Part shown: positions 1 to 10,574 of the stretch, one piece after another
Layout of the letters: each line of letters begins with the position of its first letter
How positions within the stretch are numbered: position 1 is the first letter of the stretch
Source of the DNA: Agrobacterium larrymoorei
GTDB taxonomy: Bacteria > Pseudomonadota > Alphaproteobacteria > Rhizobiales > Rhizobiaceae
Direction: 5' to 3'
Assembly: GCF_030819275.1 (NCBI RefSeq)
Contig: NZ_JAUTBL010000001.1
Location: 1,738,501 to 1,802,500, forward strand
DNA: 64,000 nt
Made by a program: the position numbers and the translations under genes
Notes under the pieces: model-generated
What the model saw: only the letters and a program-made list of their open reading frames with translations
The model's database searches: none
What the model was told of the DNA's origin: nothing

Positions 1-86
1 CCGCAGTTCCGCAATCAAACCGGAAATGCCAGGCTGGCAACGAGGATTGGCCCAGGTCCCGGACCGGCGTACCTCTGTAGAGAGGA

Positions 87-118
87 AAAGGAGGAGGCTT
101 GTGACGGGCTCCTCCTTT
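87..118 (-). terminator. Hairpin terminator downstream of the bat operon
   Basis: A perfect 10-bp inverted repeat (AAAGGAGGAG / CTCCTCCTTT) with a 12-nt loop lies about 100 bp past the batD stop codon. Read on the minus strand the hairpin runs into CCTTTTCC, a weak T-tract. I infer a rho-independent terminator for the operon ending at batD. The rest of positions 1-217 shows no gene I can support. Confidence 0.5.
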
Positions 119-217
119 CAATTGCGCTTCGTCTCTCGCCACGACGGCTTTGGGCCCTTCAAATCGGTTATTAAGGACGTCACCAAAGCCGCCTGGAAGC
201 GGACGTAGCTCGTGGCC

Positions 218-1982
218 TCAGGCCGGATAGAGCGACGGTAGCTTCGACGAGGTCTTGTCCTGCGAACCACCGATCTTGCGGTCTTCCCGTGCCAGGACGT
301 TGAGCGAGTCATGGGCTCTAGCCTCTGTGGCTTCCGCCACGGGTGCAAAGGCTGCTTTTTCCAAAGCGGCAATTGCCTCTCTGGCTGCATCCGTCATGGC
401 CGGGTCACCACCCGCCAGCCGGCGCCAGGCAAGAACACAGCCGTAGGATCCGCGAAGATCACCGGATTTTCCCTTGCTGATTGCCTGAGCCAGCTGCTTG
501 CGACGTTCAGAAACTGTATCGGCTGGCCGTTCCTGCTTGGACGTATTCGCCGCGACGGGTTTTCTGAGACTTTCGTCAGCACGCTGCTTTCGTCTGACAT
601 AGAGCGCTGCACCGCCGAGCGCGGCCAGGACCGCGGCGACCCCGAGACCGGCAAATAGAGAGGCGGGCAATACCTCGCTGCTTTCCTGATGTCCTTGCGA
701 CTTCACCGGAGAGGCAGGTGCAGTTTTTTGTGTCGCTGCAGTTTGGTTGTTGGCAGGTGGTATCGTTCCTTCGGCCTTGATGACCTCGCTTGGCAGGGTG
801 GCTGTTTTCGCCTCTCCCGAGACACTGTCGGTCCAGTGCACCTTGATCTCTGGGAGCGTGATCTCGCCACCACGGGTTGGCACCACGGATACGAGAAAAT
901 CCTTTCTCGCGACGGTGCCTTCAGCTGTTTGATCTTCGCCCTTCTGCACGTCATCAAGATAAATCCGCGCGCCATCCGTGTTATCGAAGGACAGGTCGGG
1001 AAGCTGAACCGTGCTGGCACCGAGCGCCAGCAGGCTGATGCGCCGGGTCACCGCTTCTCCTTCCTTGAAAACCGGGTGCTCGGGCGACCATTTGGCGGTC
1101 AGCTTGACGTTCTTGGCAGGCAGGAACCACTGGTGTTGCCCGGAGCCGGCGTTGGGATCCGCGCGTACCGTCAGTTTGATAGGCTCTGAGCGAACGGCGA
1201 AAGGTTTGCCACTATCGAACATGTCGTTGAACATGGATGACGGGAAACCCGGGAATCCCTGAAAATCTGCGAAGGGATCACGGCCCCTCGCTGAAGGATC
1301 GGCAACGGAGCCGCGCAGGACGAAGGGGGGAATTTCGATTGCACCCTTCTCCTGAGGTTTGAGCATATAGGTGCGTTCGATGATGTTCACCGGCTCCCCA
1401 TTCCGCGTCGCCTGGTTCACCCTGTCCTCTCCGCGTTGAACGAGTTCGAATGCGCTTGAATGCGGCGGGATCAGCTCGGCGCTCTTTATCGGCGCGCTGG
1501 TCTCGATCCGCACCGTCAGCGGCGGTTTCCTGAAACAGAAAAGGGCTGCCGTCCTTAAGGGTCGCGGAGAGGTTGATCGCCGAGGTACCCGTGGCTTTGG
1601 GCATGGAGCCCGCATCCACCACCTTGATGGCGACGGGCGCGCTGCTCAGGCTTCCCGCGTTGATCGCGGGAATTTCCAGTGTACCCGTCGATTTCGGCGA
1701 TAGGGACACGATCCAGCTCTCGCTTTGAGACCGTTTCCCGTTGATGATTTGCGTCGACGAGGACTGCGATGTGCCCAGGATGTCGAAATCCTTTTGTAGC
1801 GGCGTGAGATCCGGGTTTGCATCCGCCTGGCCGTTGGTCGTGAGCGTCAGCTGAAACGTGTCCCCTTGCGCCACCGTGCCGCTGTCCACGCGGGCAGAGA
1901 GCCCTGCGGCAAAGGCCGGAACGGCAAGCGCAATCGAAAGAGCAGCAGCGCTGACTGTGGTCTTGAGGCTATTGAAATTCAT
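218..1982 (-). pseudogene. batD: BatD-like membrane protein, frameshifted
   Basis: This is a BatD (oxygen-tolerance/Bat locus) protein: an exported, membrane-anchored protein with Ig-like repeats, thought to act with the BatA/BatB von Willebrand proteins in the envelope. It starts at ATG 1982 after an AGGAAG ribosome site and has a signal peptide (residues 1-25). A membrane helix lies near residues 439-462 of the reconstructed protein, followed by a cytoplasmic tail. The reading frame breaks near 1526-1528. The N-terminal frame ends in SPFLFQE and the family sequence resumes one frame over as PLTVRIETSAP. Dropping one base restores a 587-residue protein of normal BatD size. The frameshift is either a sequencing error or a real lesion. 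Confidence 0.8.
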
Positions 1983-1996
1983 AGTTCTGCTTCCTC

Positions 1997-4460
1997 TTAG
2001 TTAGAGCCAGACTGAAGCTGGGCGTAATGTTGACGAATACGGGCACGCAGCAGGCCGGACGGGTCATCAGGGACTTCGCGCAACTGTTGCTCGACTGCCT
2101 GATCGACGACCGGAGCACCGGGGACGGAAGCCTTCACTTTCTCGCCACCCTTGTCTGTGCCATTGCCTTCCAGGACACTGGACAGCATTCTCGACAGAGC
2201 GTTTTCGCTCTCCTTACTGGCTTGTCCGCTTTCGTTACCGGAAGCGCTTGCTTGCTGACGGGCCTTGGCAGCCTCCTGTGCCGCCTTGTCCGCCTGGGCA
2301 AGCCCCTCGGGACCAGTCTTGTCTTGTTGCTGGCCTGACTGCTCGCTGCCGCCGTCCTTACCCTTCGGCTTGGTTGCAGAGGCATCTTGCATTTGTTCCT
2401 GGCCTGCACCGGCGTTGTGATCCTTCGCCTTCTCAGCCGCGCTCTTCTCCCCTTCTGCCTTCGCGGATTGACCGTTCTTCGCCTCATCGGCGGGTTTCGA
2501 AGCTTCGGCAGATGCCTGGTCTTTAGGTTGTTCGCCCTGCGATGCGTTTTGCTGCTTGGCTTCTTCCTGCGAACCGCCTTCCTGGCCCGGCTGAGCGGCA
2601 GATTGATGCTGATCGCCGGACTGGCCACCTTTTTGTTTCTGCGAATTCTCAGAGGCCTGCTGCTGGTCCTGTTGGCCACCTGCATTCTGCTGCTTCTGCT
2701 GGGCTTGAGAACCGGATTGCTGACCTTGTTTGCCCTGCTGGCCGGACTGACCCTGCGATTGCTGCTGATCCTGCTTTTGACCGTTGCTGCCGGCTTGCTG
2801 TTGTTGATCCTTTTTATCGTTCTGGCCGGACTGCCCGCCATTCTGTTTCTGCGAGTTCTGAGCGTCTTGCTTCTGGTCCTGTTGGCCACCTGCGTTCTGC
2901 TGTTTTTGCTGGCCCTGGGAACCGGACTGCTGATCTTTCTGATCCTGCTGGCCGGACTGACCCTGAGACTGCTGCTGGTACTGTTTTTGACCATTCCCTC
3001 CAGCCTGCTGCTTTTGGTCCTTTTATCTCGTCTTGGCCAGATTGCTGTTGCTGCTGCTTGTTTTTCTCCTGTTCCTGCTTTTTCTGATCGTCGAGCAGCT
3101 TCTGGACGAGATCGCGATTGTACTTCGCGTCTGCATCATGAGGGTTGGCAGCCAGCGCTTGGTCATATGCGCCGAGCGCCTCCTTCAGCTGGCCGGATTT
3201 GGCAAGTGCGGTACCTCGATTGTAGGCGTTCTCGGAAAAATCCTGAGCTGCGGCCGCGTAGTTGCCCGCCCGGTAGGCAGCACTGCCGCGCCAGGAGGGG
3301 GTCTCGAACTTGCCCGAAGCCGTATTGTAATCTCCTGAGGCAAAGGCCTGCTTGCCCTGCTGGTCGGAGGTCGACCACAGGTCTTGCCAGGTTCCTGCAT
3401 GGGCCTGCCGTGTCGCAATGCCGGGCACGAAATTCATGCAGACGATCAGTCCAATGGCGAAGACCAGGCCGCGCCGGAAAGCAAAGGGCAGAAGCAGGAC
3501 CGGCAAGATCAGGAGCCAGTAGCCCATATCGACCCAGCTGTCGGCTTTGAAGTCCTGTGCCTTGCCCGCGGTCTCGGCCTTGTCGGTCTTCGGCAGGATG
3601 CGGTCCAGATCGGCGCTGTTTGCGGTCACGCTGGAGTAGGTACCGCCACCGGCCTTGGCAACCGCGCCAAGAGCTTGCGCATCAAGCGATGTCGTCACTT
3701 TTTCGCCAGAGCGATCGGTAATGGCCTGACCGCTTGCCGTCTGCAACGTAGCTCCCTTTTCGGTGCCAACGCCGAGAACCGAGACGGTGTAACCGGCTTT
3801 GCGTGCCTCGGCCGCTGCCTTTTCCGTTGCCGCCGCATTACCGGCGTTGTCGGCGAGCAGCACGATTTTGCCCCGCGTCGCATTCGCTCCTTTCAAGACA
3901 GACACTGCCTCGGAGATGGCGAGATCAGGCCTGTCGCCCAGTACGGGCATCAGTTTGGTGGAAAGGTCGGGGATCATCTGCGAAATCACTTTGTTGTCGC
4001 TTGTCAGAGGAGCGGCGACGAAGGGGATGTCCGAATAGATGACCAGTGCGCGCTCATCACCTTCCGTGCGGGCAAGAACGTCGCGCAACTTATGGACTGC
4101 GCTGCGCAAGCGGCTCGGCTGTAAGTCGTCCGAATTCATCGATTGCGCCAGACTGAGAACCGCAACCACGGGTTCTCCACCGGTAAAGGAGGGAACCTCA
4201 GCCTTTTCCCACGTCGGGCCAGCAAGCCCCGTCACCAGGACAACCAGCATGGCCGCTGCCACAGATGGCAGGAAGCGGGATGCGCGGGCCGTTGCGCCGC
4301 TGATAGCCAGATGCCGCAGCAGATGGGCGTCAACATACTTGCCCCAGTTGCCGCCGGTGGCGCTCTTGCGGGACCGCATGACGAGCCATAGAAGAAGGCC
4401 CGCCGGGATCAATGCCCAGAACCATTCCGGGCGCATGAAGTGGAAAAGATTGGTTTCCAT
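1997..4460 (-). pseudogene. batB: BatB/BatC-type VWA-TPR protein, frameshifted
   Basis: N-terminal membrane helices flank a von Willebrand A domain (about residues 85-300). A further helix pair and a TPR motif follow (YNRGTALAKSGQLKEALGAY), then a long Gln/Lys/Gly-rich tail, so BatB and BatC functions are joined in one chain. The usual MIDAS signature DxSxS is degenerate (LSLAQSM), so metal-dependent ligand binding is doubtful. The frame breaks near 3012-3026, in an A-run on the coding strand. Before it the frame reads QQQQQSGQDEIK and afterwards the Gln-rich tail continues one frame over, ending at TAA 1997. One extra base explains it; reconstructed length is 820 residues. The gene sits 14 bp before batD and 1 bp after batA. 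Confidence 0.75.
2637..3003 (-). repeat. Tandem ~210-bp coding repeat in the BatB/C tail
   Basis: Two imperfect direct copies with a period near 210 bp (copy 1 from about 2637, copy 2 from about 2847) encode about 70-residue Gln/Gly/Asn/Lys-rich units (QNAGGQQDQ, QSGQNDKKDQ and similar). The period is a multiple of three, so copy-number change keeps the frame. The low-complexity tail explains the spurious long frames on both strands here. Confidence 0.7.
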
Positions 4461-4461
4461 G

Positions 4462-5508
4462 TCAGGCTTCCTTAGTTGCGGGGCCGTTATTCACCGGACC
4501 CTTGTACAAGCGGCGGTTTGCCATGAGAGCCGGAACCGTACCGATCAGCACGGACAGTGCGGCGATGAGCAGGGCGAGACCGGCTGGCCAGAAATAGAGT
4601 GCGATTTCGGGGCGCACATGCACCGGGTCGGCGCCAACCGGCTCAAGCTTGTCGATGGAGCGGTAGACCTGAGCCAGGCCGTTGACATCCGTCGCCCGGA
4701 AATATTGCCCGCCGGTCAGCTCCGCGATCTTGCGCAGTGAGCCTTCGTCAAGGTCAGAAGATGTGACCATCTGGCGACCCATCGCGGTGTCGACGGCCAT
4801 CGGAGCTCCGCCAACGCCGATCGTGTAGATGCGGATCCCCAGTTTCTTGGCGAGTTCGGCCGCCCGGATTGGGTCCATCTCGCCTCTGTTGTTCGCGCCG
4901 TCTGTCAGGAGAACGAGAACACGTCCTTCGGCTGGTCTGTCCTTCAGGCGGTTCAAGGACACCGCGATGGCATCGCCAATTGCCGTTTGCTGACCGGTCA
5001 ACCCGACCTGGGCCTCGTCAAGAAGCTTGCGGACGGCCTCCCGGTCGAAGGTCAGGGGTGCTTGCAGATAGGCGCGATCTGAAAAGAGAACCAGACCAAC
5101 GCGGTCACCCTTGCGGCTTTCAATGAAAGCATCAGCCGCGTTCTTGACCACGTTGAGGCGGGTGGTTGGTCTGCCGCCGACAGCGAAATCCTGCTCGGCC
5201 ATGGAACCGGAAAGGTCGATAGCCATCATGATGTCACGTCCTTCGGCGGGTAGCGGCACTTCCGGTCCGACATAGGCCGGACGGGCGAGGGCCGTCACCA
5301 TCAGCAACCATACGAGCGAGGCAGCAGCGAGCTTCCACCATGATGTCGAAGTGCGGTCGGCCCGGCCTCCTAGGTCCCGCGACAGGCTGGCAAAGAACGG
5401 CACTTTCAATGCACCGCCCAACCCCTTGTCAGCGGGTTTGAGGAAATAGCGCAGCACAAAGGGCAGCGGCAGCAGTAGAAAGGCAAATGCCCAGAGAAAG
5501 GTAATCAT
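4462..5508 (-). CDS. batA: BatA von Willebrand A domain membrane protein
   Basis: A 348-residue inner-membrane protein with helices near residues 1-23, 60-76 and at the C-terminus (about 310-335) around a von Willebrand A domain. The MIDAS metal site is intact: D98-L-S100-G-S102, the TGQQTAIGD threonine and the LLTDGANN aspartate. BatA proteins pair with BatB and MoxR-type ATPases in an envelope chaperone or stress system. The start overlaps the end of the DUF4381 gene by 4 bp (ATGA), showing translational coupling. In contrast to its neighbour BatB/C, this copy looks fully functional. Confidence 0.88.
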   Translation of the reverse strand: MITFLWAFAFLLLPLPFVLRYFLKPADKGLGGALKVPFFASLSRDLGGRADRTSTSWWKLAAASLVWLLMVTALARPAYVGPEVPLPAEGRDIMMAIDLSGSMAEQDFAVGGRPTTRLNVVKNAADAFIESRKGDRVGLVLFSDRAYLQAPLTFDREAVRKLLDEAQVGLTGQQTAIGDAIAVSLNRLKDRPAEGRVLVLLTDGANNRGEMDPIRAAELAKKLGIRIYTIGVGGAPMAVDTAMGRQMVTSSDLDEGSLRKIAELTGGQYFRATDVNGLAQVYRSIDKLEPVGADPVHVRPEIALYFWPAGLALLIAALSVLIGTVPALMANRRLYKGPVNNGPATKEA

Positions 5509-5969
5509 CCGTTCCTCCTGATCCAGGTGGCGGTTTCGGCGCGCAGCGCCTCCGGTTCGAAATTCTCATTGGCCGGCGGGCCGTAGGGACCCGTGGCCAG
5601 AAGCGTGGCACTGTTGCTGCTCATTCCGTATTTGCCTTGCATCAGAAATGCGCTCCATGCCTCGCCGGTCAAAACATCGGCCCCGGCCGAGCGGCGGCGG
5701 GCGACCCGTCGCAGGAGGGAAGAGATCTGCGCAAGAAATTCGTCCTGCCTGTCAGGCTTGATCGCCTCAAGCTCGCGAAGCGCCAGAAAACGCGCACTCC
5801 TGCGGCGTATCCGGATCCAGACCAGGGCGACAACGCTGAGGATGCAGACGAGGGCGATAAGTGCCCACCAACCCGGCGCAAGCGGCCACCAGCCGATGGG
5901 CTGAGGCAGATGAATGTCGCGAAGCTGGGCCAGCTGCGTCTGCATTTGTGGAGTGAGTTGCGTGCTCAT
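5505..5969 (-). CDS. DUF4381 membrane protein of the bat operon
   Basis: A 154-residue protein with one strong membrane helix at about residues 33-52 (WWALIALVCILSVVALVW), followed by a basic stretch and a cytoplasmic domain ending WIRRNG. This pattern, and its place between a DUF58 gene and batA, fits the DUF4381 family that accompanies MoxR/VWA operons. The biochemical role is unknown. It overlaps both neighbours by about 4 bp, so it is co-translated with them. Confidence 0.78.
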   Translation of the reverse strand: MSTQLTPQMQTQLAQLRDIHLPQPIGWWPLAPGWWALIALVCILSVVALVWIRIRRRSARFLALRELEAIKPDRQDEFLAQISSLLRRVARRRSAGADVLTGEAWSAFLMQGKYGMSSNSATLLATGPYGPPANENFEPEALRAETATWIRRNG

Positions 5970-6886
5970 GCTGCCATACTCCGGTTGAGATGCGGATGGA
6001 GGATCCAGGAGGAATCGTCCGGTGTCTGCAAGAAGTGGCAGACCATGCCGTGGTGCCGGCTGACTGTCTCCAGCCGCTCTTTTCGCGCCTCGAACTCATG
6101 CGCGTAGCGTTCGAGTTTGCGTCCGCCAAGCGCCGATACGGCCAAGGCATGTTCGCCATCGGTCAGGCGCCCGCCGCGCGGTGGTAGAGCGGCATCGAAG
6201 GGATCGCTGACGTGGATGTTGGTGACATGGGCATTCACCGCCAGATGCCGAAGCTCGGTCTCCGCTTCGTCTCCGAAATCGGAGAAGTCGCTGATAACGA
6301 AGGCCAGAGTTCCTGGCCGGTTGCGGTGACGCAGGCGGCGCAGGGCATGCGCCAGCGTCGCCTCCGTGCCGATGGGTCGCTCGAGCCGGGTTTCTTCCGA
6401 TAGCGCCTCCAGAAGCCCAAGCACCGAGCGCCGCGTTCTGGCGGCGGGGAAGTCCCGCAGACCGTTGCGCGTCATGACAAGTCCGCCGACACGGTCGCCG
6501 CCGTCATGTCCGGTCCAGGCCATCATGGCAGCCACTTCGGCTGCCAGATTGGACTTGAAACGGTTTCTGGTGCCGAACTGCATCATCGCGCGCATGTCGG
6601 TCAGAATGACGATGGGCCGTTCCCGCTCCTCCTGGAAGAGCTTGGTATGGGTTTGGCCCGTGCGGGCGGTGACCCGCCAGTCGATGGATTTTACGTCGTC
6701 GCCCGGCTGATACAGACGGCTTTCGGCAAATTCCATACCGCGACCGCGATAAACGGAACGGTTGGCACCCCATTGATGGGTCGCAACGCGGCCGGATGGT
6801 GCAAAGCCGGTCAAGCCGCGCTGCGGTCGCACCCGAACAAGTTCGGGCAGGGTCGCGACAATGCCTTTGAGGTCTTGGTCTGTCAT
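5966..6886 (-). CDS. DUF58 domain protein (MoxR operon)
   Basis: A DUF58-family protein of 306 residues. It carries the family hallmark block around residues 40-75 (GRGMEFAESRLYQPGDD followed by IDWRVTARTG) and a degenerate VWA-like fold (VILTDMRAMM). The family partners MoxR AAA+ ATPases and Bat proteins. I chose ATG 6886 because CGGGAG lies 7 nt upstream. A TTG at 6907 would overlap the moxR stop by 4 bp but lacks a good ribosome site. Confidence 0.85.
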   Translation of the reverse strand: MTDQDLKGIVATLPELVRVRPQRGLTGFAPSGRVATHQWGANRSVYRGRGMEFAESRLYQPGDDVKSIDWRVTARTGQTHTKLFQEERERPIVILTDMRAMMQFGTRNRFKSNLAAEVAAMMAWTGHDGGDRVGGLVMTRNGLRDFPAARTRRSVLGLLEALSEETRLERPIGTEATLAHALRRLRHRNRPGTLAFVISDFSDFGDEAETELRHLAVNAHVTNIHVSDPFDAALPPRGGRLTDGEHALAVSALGGRKLERYAHEFEARKERLETVSRHHGMVCHFLQTPDDSSWILHPHLNRSMAA

Positions 6887-6903
6887 GACGGTCTCCCGAC
6901 TGT

Positions 6904-7893
<990 letters not shown>

Positions 7894-8181
7894 CAGAGTG
7901 CCTCGCAATCGGGCCTGGCCTTTTGCCGAGGCGCCGCGGTTTCAGGGTCAATACTTCGATGGAAGCAAGAAACCGGCGAAGGGGCAGCTACACCGCGTCC
8001 GTCCGCCACTCTGGCGGCTTAGGCTTGCAGTGCAATCTCCGCGACATATGCTGAAGAGGGAGCAGGTCTTTCAGCATGGGCGGCCCAAGTCGGCTCTTGC
8101 TTTCACGGTTCATTTCCCGAAGTCGATGAACAGTTGAGACACTAAGCGACGCAGTTTGAGGCAGCTTGCCGCGTTCTATAA
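7894..8181. other. Intergenic region carrying the bat operon promoter
   Basis: No gene is supported in these 288 bp. The region must hold the promoter of the moxR-bat operon. It contains an 8-bp inverted repeat ATGCTGAA / TTCAGCAT (8048-8077, 14-nt loop) and a tight hairpin CCGCCA-CTC-TGGCGG (8003-8017). Either could be a leader structure or a weak terminator of the histidine kinase transcript. No clear -35/-10 pair was identified. Confidence 0.35.
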
Positions 8182-9573
8182 TTATTGTTGAAGTTGGCGT
8201 TTGGGGAACGAGACCATAACGCGCAGGCCCTGATGATCAGGGGAGCCGGGATCGATGGCGGACAGCGTGATGACGGCTTCATGTTGGTCTGCGACCGCCT
8301 TGACCAGCGCAAGGCCGAGACCGCTGCCCGGCTTGCTGCGAGCGCTGTCGAGCCGTTTGAACAGCTCGAAGACCTCATTGCGTTGAGCGTCAGGAATGCC
8401 GCCGCCGGTATCCTCAACGATAAGGTCGATCGTCTCTGGCCGGTCGGAAAGGAGAACCCGGATCGAAATGCCGGAGCCTCCATGCACAATGGCATTGCCG
8501 ACGATGTTGGCGAGCATTTGCTGCACCATGCTCTTGTCGCACAAAAGCAGGTATTCTTCAGTGTCTCCTACACGAAAGTCGAGCGTTTGCCCGTTCTCCT
8601 GTGCGAGCGGTGCGAAGAATTCCAGCGTATTCTCAACAAGACCGCGAAGGTCGTTCAGCTGCATGTCCTTGCGCGGCGAACCGGCGCGGATGCGGGTGAT
8701 GCGGAGAATGGTGTCGATGATCTCGTTGAGCGAGCCGGTCTCGTTGAGTGCCCGCTCGACTTGTGGGTGCGGATCGCGTCCGGCCTCTAGTGCGTCGAGG
8801 GCATCGTTCAGCAAAAGACCGACGCGCGCGAGTGGGGTTTTCAGGTCATGTGCGATCGCAGTCGTTGTCGCGCGCATGCTGTCCATCAGGCGCGATAGCA
8901 CATCAAGGTTCGCGTTGATCTGAATGGAGATGCGGTCGATCTGATCCTTTCTCTCGACGATCGGTACGCGCGCATCGGACTCGCCGCTTGCAACGCGCCC
9001 GAGAACGCCTTCGATCGACCTCAATTTCGAAAAACTCCTACCACTTGCCAAGAGACCCAGAACCAGCGTTCCGAAGGTCAATAGCAAGGTCATGATCAAC
9101 ACCCCGGCAATCATGTAAACGCGCATCTCGTCGACGGCCTTGAGATTTCGGCCGACAACGAGCGTTGCATCGGCGAACTTCTGGACCGATATCACAAAAT
9201 GACCTTCGCTCCCTTTGGCCGAGATGGACTGCAGCGTGGTGTCGCGCACACCGATGAAATCCGGCATGGTGAGATGGGCACCCGCAAGGTTGACGCCATG
9301 TTCATCATAGACGGCAGAGATGCGGTCCTGGCTGCTGACGAGGTCACTTAGCGTACCGATTGCCTTCACCAAGCCGTCTCGCCCCTCCGCGGCGTAGACG
9401 TCGCTTAAAAGGACGGCCTCTTCCAGGGTCTGCTGCAAGGTGGCATCGCGCAGAGTCTTGGTAACCGACCCTATGAAGAGTGTCCCTCCAAGGCTCATGA
9501 GAACAAGAACGCCTATCGCGACCTTTGCTGAAGTTCGAAAGGAGCTACCGGACATAAGATCAGTGAGGCGCAC
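8182..9573 (-). CDS. HAMP sensor histidine kinase
   Basis: A 463-residue inner-membrane sensor kinase. Helices near residues 15-36 and 153-175 enclose a periplasmic sensing domain of about 115 residues. A HAMP linker and the HisKA helix follow with the phosphoacceptor H242 (AIAHDLKTPLAR). The ATPase domain has N box NIVGNAIVHG, G1 DTGGGIP and G2 GSGLGLAL. The start overlaps the end of the response regulator by 14 bp, so the two form a co-transcribed two-component system. The signal is unknown. Confidence 0.9.
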   Translation of the reverse strand: MRLTDLMSGSSFRTSAKVAIGVLVLMSLGGTLFIGSVTKTLRDATLQQTLEEAVLLSDVYAAEGRDGLVKAIGTLSDLVSSQDRISAVYDEHGVNLAGAHLTMPDFIGVRDTTLQSISAKGSEGHFVISVQKFADATLVVGRNLKAVDEMRVYMIAGVLIMTLLLTFGTLVLGLLASGRSFSKLRSIEGVLGRVASGESDARVPIVERKDQIDRISIQINANLDVLSRLMDSMRATTTAIAHDLKTPLARVGLLLNDALDALEAGRDPHPQVERALNETGSLNEIIDTILRITRIRAGSPRKDMQLNDLRGLVENTLEFFAPLAQENGQTLDFRVGDTEEYLLLCDKSMVQQMLANIVGNAIVHGGSGISIRVLLSDRPETIDLIVEDTGGGIPDAQRNEVFELFKRLDSARSKPGSGLGLALVKAVADQHEAVITLSAIDPGSPDHQGLRVMVSFPKRQLQQ

Positions 9574-10237
9574 GAATCCGGTATCCCATGTTGCGGACGG
9601 TTTGGATCAAGGCTGTATCGAAGGGCTTGTCGATCTTCTGGCGCAGCTTGCTGATATGGGTCTCCACCACGGTGGTGCCTGGATCGAAGGAGAAGTCCCA
9701 GATTTTCTCCAGGATCATGGTCTTGCTCACAACCCGGCCCTCGGCTTCCATCAGCAGTTCGAGCAGTGCGAATTCCTTGTTCTGCAGATCGATGACCTGC
9801 CCCTGGCGGACTGCAACGCGTTTAAGAAGGTCAAGCTTGAGATCGTGGCAAATGAGTTCCGTCTTCTGGCTATTCTCTTTCGGTCGGCGGGAGAGGGCGT
9901 GAATACGTGCGAGCAACTCAGAAAAGTGAAACGGTTTGACGATGTAGTCGTCGCCGCCTGCCATCAACCCCTCTACCTTGTCTTCGAGACCGGAGACCGC
10001 CGTCAGAAAGATGACCGGCAGCGAACTTTTTGACGCTCTCAGCGCCTTGACCAGAGAGAGCCCGTCGAGGCCAGGCATCATTCTGTCGACGATGGCAAGA
10101 TCGCAGGTGTTGTAGAGGCAATAGGTCAGCGCTTCGCGACCGTCACTCACCCAGTCGACCGAAAACCCCTGTTCGATGAGACCTTTGCGGATATATCCCG
10201 CCATTGTCTCATCGTCTTCCGCGACTAAAATTTTCAC
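9560..10237 (-). CDS. OmpR/PhoB-family response regulator
   Basis: A receiver domain (acidic pair EDD near residues 7-9, phosphoacceptor D51 in DLAIVDRMMPGLDG, conserved Thr in FLTA, Lys in VKPF) followed by a winged-helix DNA-binding domain (ETHISKLRQKI, IQTVRNMGYRI). It is the partner of the downstream histidine kinase and probably binds promoters as a dimer. I took GTG 10237, giving the family-typical VKILVAEDD start. A GTG at 10261 with GAGG 4 nt upstream would add 8 residues and cannot be excluded. Confidence 0.88.
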   Translation of the reverse strand: MKILVAEDDETMAGYIRKGLIEQGFSVDWVSDGREALTYCLYNTCDLAIVDRMMPGLDGLSLVKALRASKSSLPVIFLTAVSGLEDKVEGLMAGGDDYIVKPFHFSELLARIHALSRRPKENSQKTELICHDLKLDLLKRVAVRQGQVIDLQNKEFALLELLMEAEGRVVSKTMILEKIWDFSFDPGTTVVETHISKLRQKIDKPFDTALIQTVRNMGYRIRAPH

Positions 10238-10574
10238 TGCTCGAAATTCCGGTTTGAACACAATGCCTCGCCGCTTACTAGCTACTGCTATTTGCTGTGC
10301 ATGTGAATGCCGGAATTATAGGGTTTCAGGGGGCCCGCCACTTCCGCAGCCAACTCCCCGCGTGATCAGGGTCGCTACGTATTCAGAGGAATGGCCACAC
10401 CAATGCAAAAGCAATGGTGTGATCACTCGCCATTCCTTCGTCAGCCCCCGGACCATTCGTTTGGGGAATTCGATCTCGGAAAACTTTGGTGTCGCCCGAG
10501 TAGGCTTCACGCTGAAGGTGCTGTTTCAATGCAGCAGCGTCATTGAAACAGCATCCTTGCGGTCGCGTTCGCCA
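10238..10574. other. Intergenic region before the response regulator
   Basis: These 337 bp hold the promoter side of the two-component operon and, at the far end, a hairpin just past the siderophore-interacting gene. A 64-codon minus-strand frame (10316-10510) starts at GTG without a ribosome site and was not accepted. Nothing else recognisable was seen. Confidence 0.4.
10519..10553 (-). terminator. 13-bp perfect hairpin after the siderophore operon
   Basis: A perfect inverted repeat TGCTGTTTCAATG / CATTGAAACAGCA with a 9-nt loop lies about 22 bp past the stop of the siderophore-interacting protein gene. There is no T-tract after it on the minus strand. It may stabilise the 3' end or stop transcription with help, and it could also be a protein-binding palindrome for the downstream two-component operon. 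Confidence 0.45.

Noticed and set aside
2134-2994. Minus-strand frame of 286 codons, Arg/Ser/Lys-rich
   Set aside because: It is the out-of-frame reading of the BatB/C Gln-rich tail; only the frame ending at 1997 continues the protein.
2637-3003. Repeat block considered as a CRISPR-like or mobile element repeat
   Set aside because: The units are coding, in phase and imperfect, with no spacers or terminal inverted repeats.
2387-3550. Long plus-strand frame of 387 codons, Leu-rich
   Set aside because: It is antisense to the Gln-rich repeat of the BatB/C gene; CTG/TTG-rich composition is the mirror of CAG/CAA codons. No ribosome site or family features.
10316-10510. 64-codon minus-strand frame upstream of the response regulator
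   Set aside because: GTG start without ribosome site, no family features, overlaps the likely promoter region.
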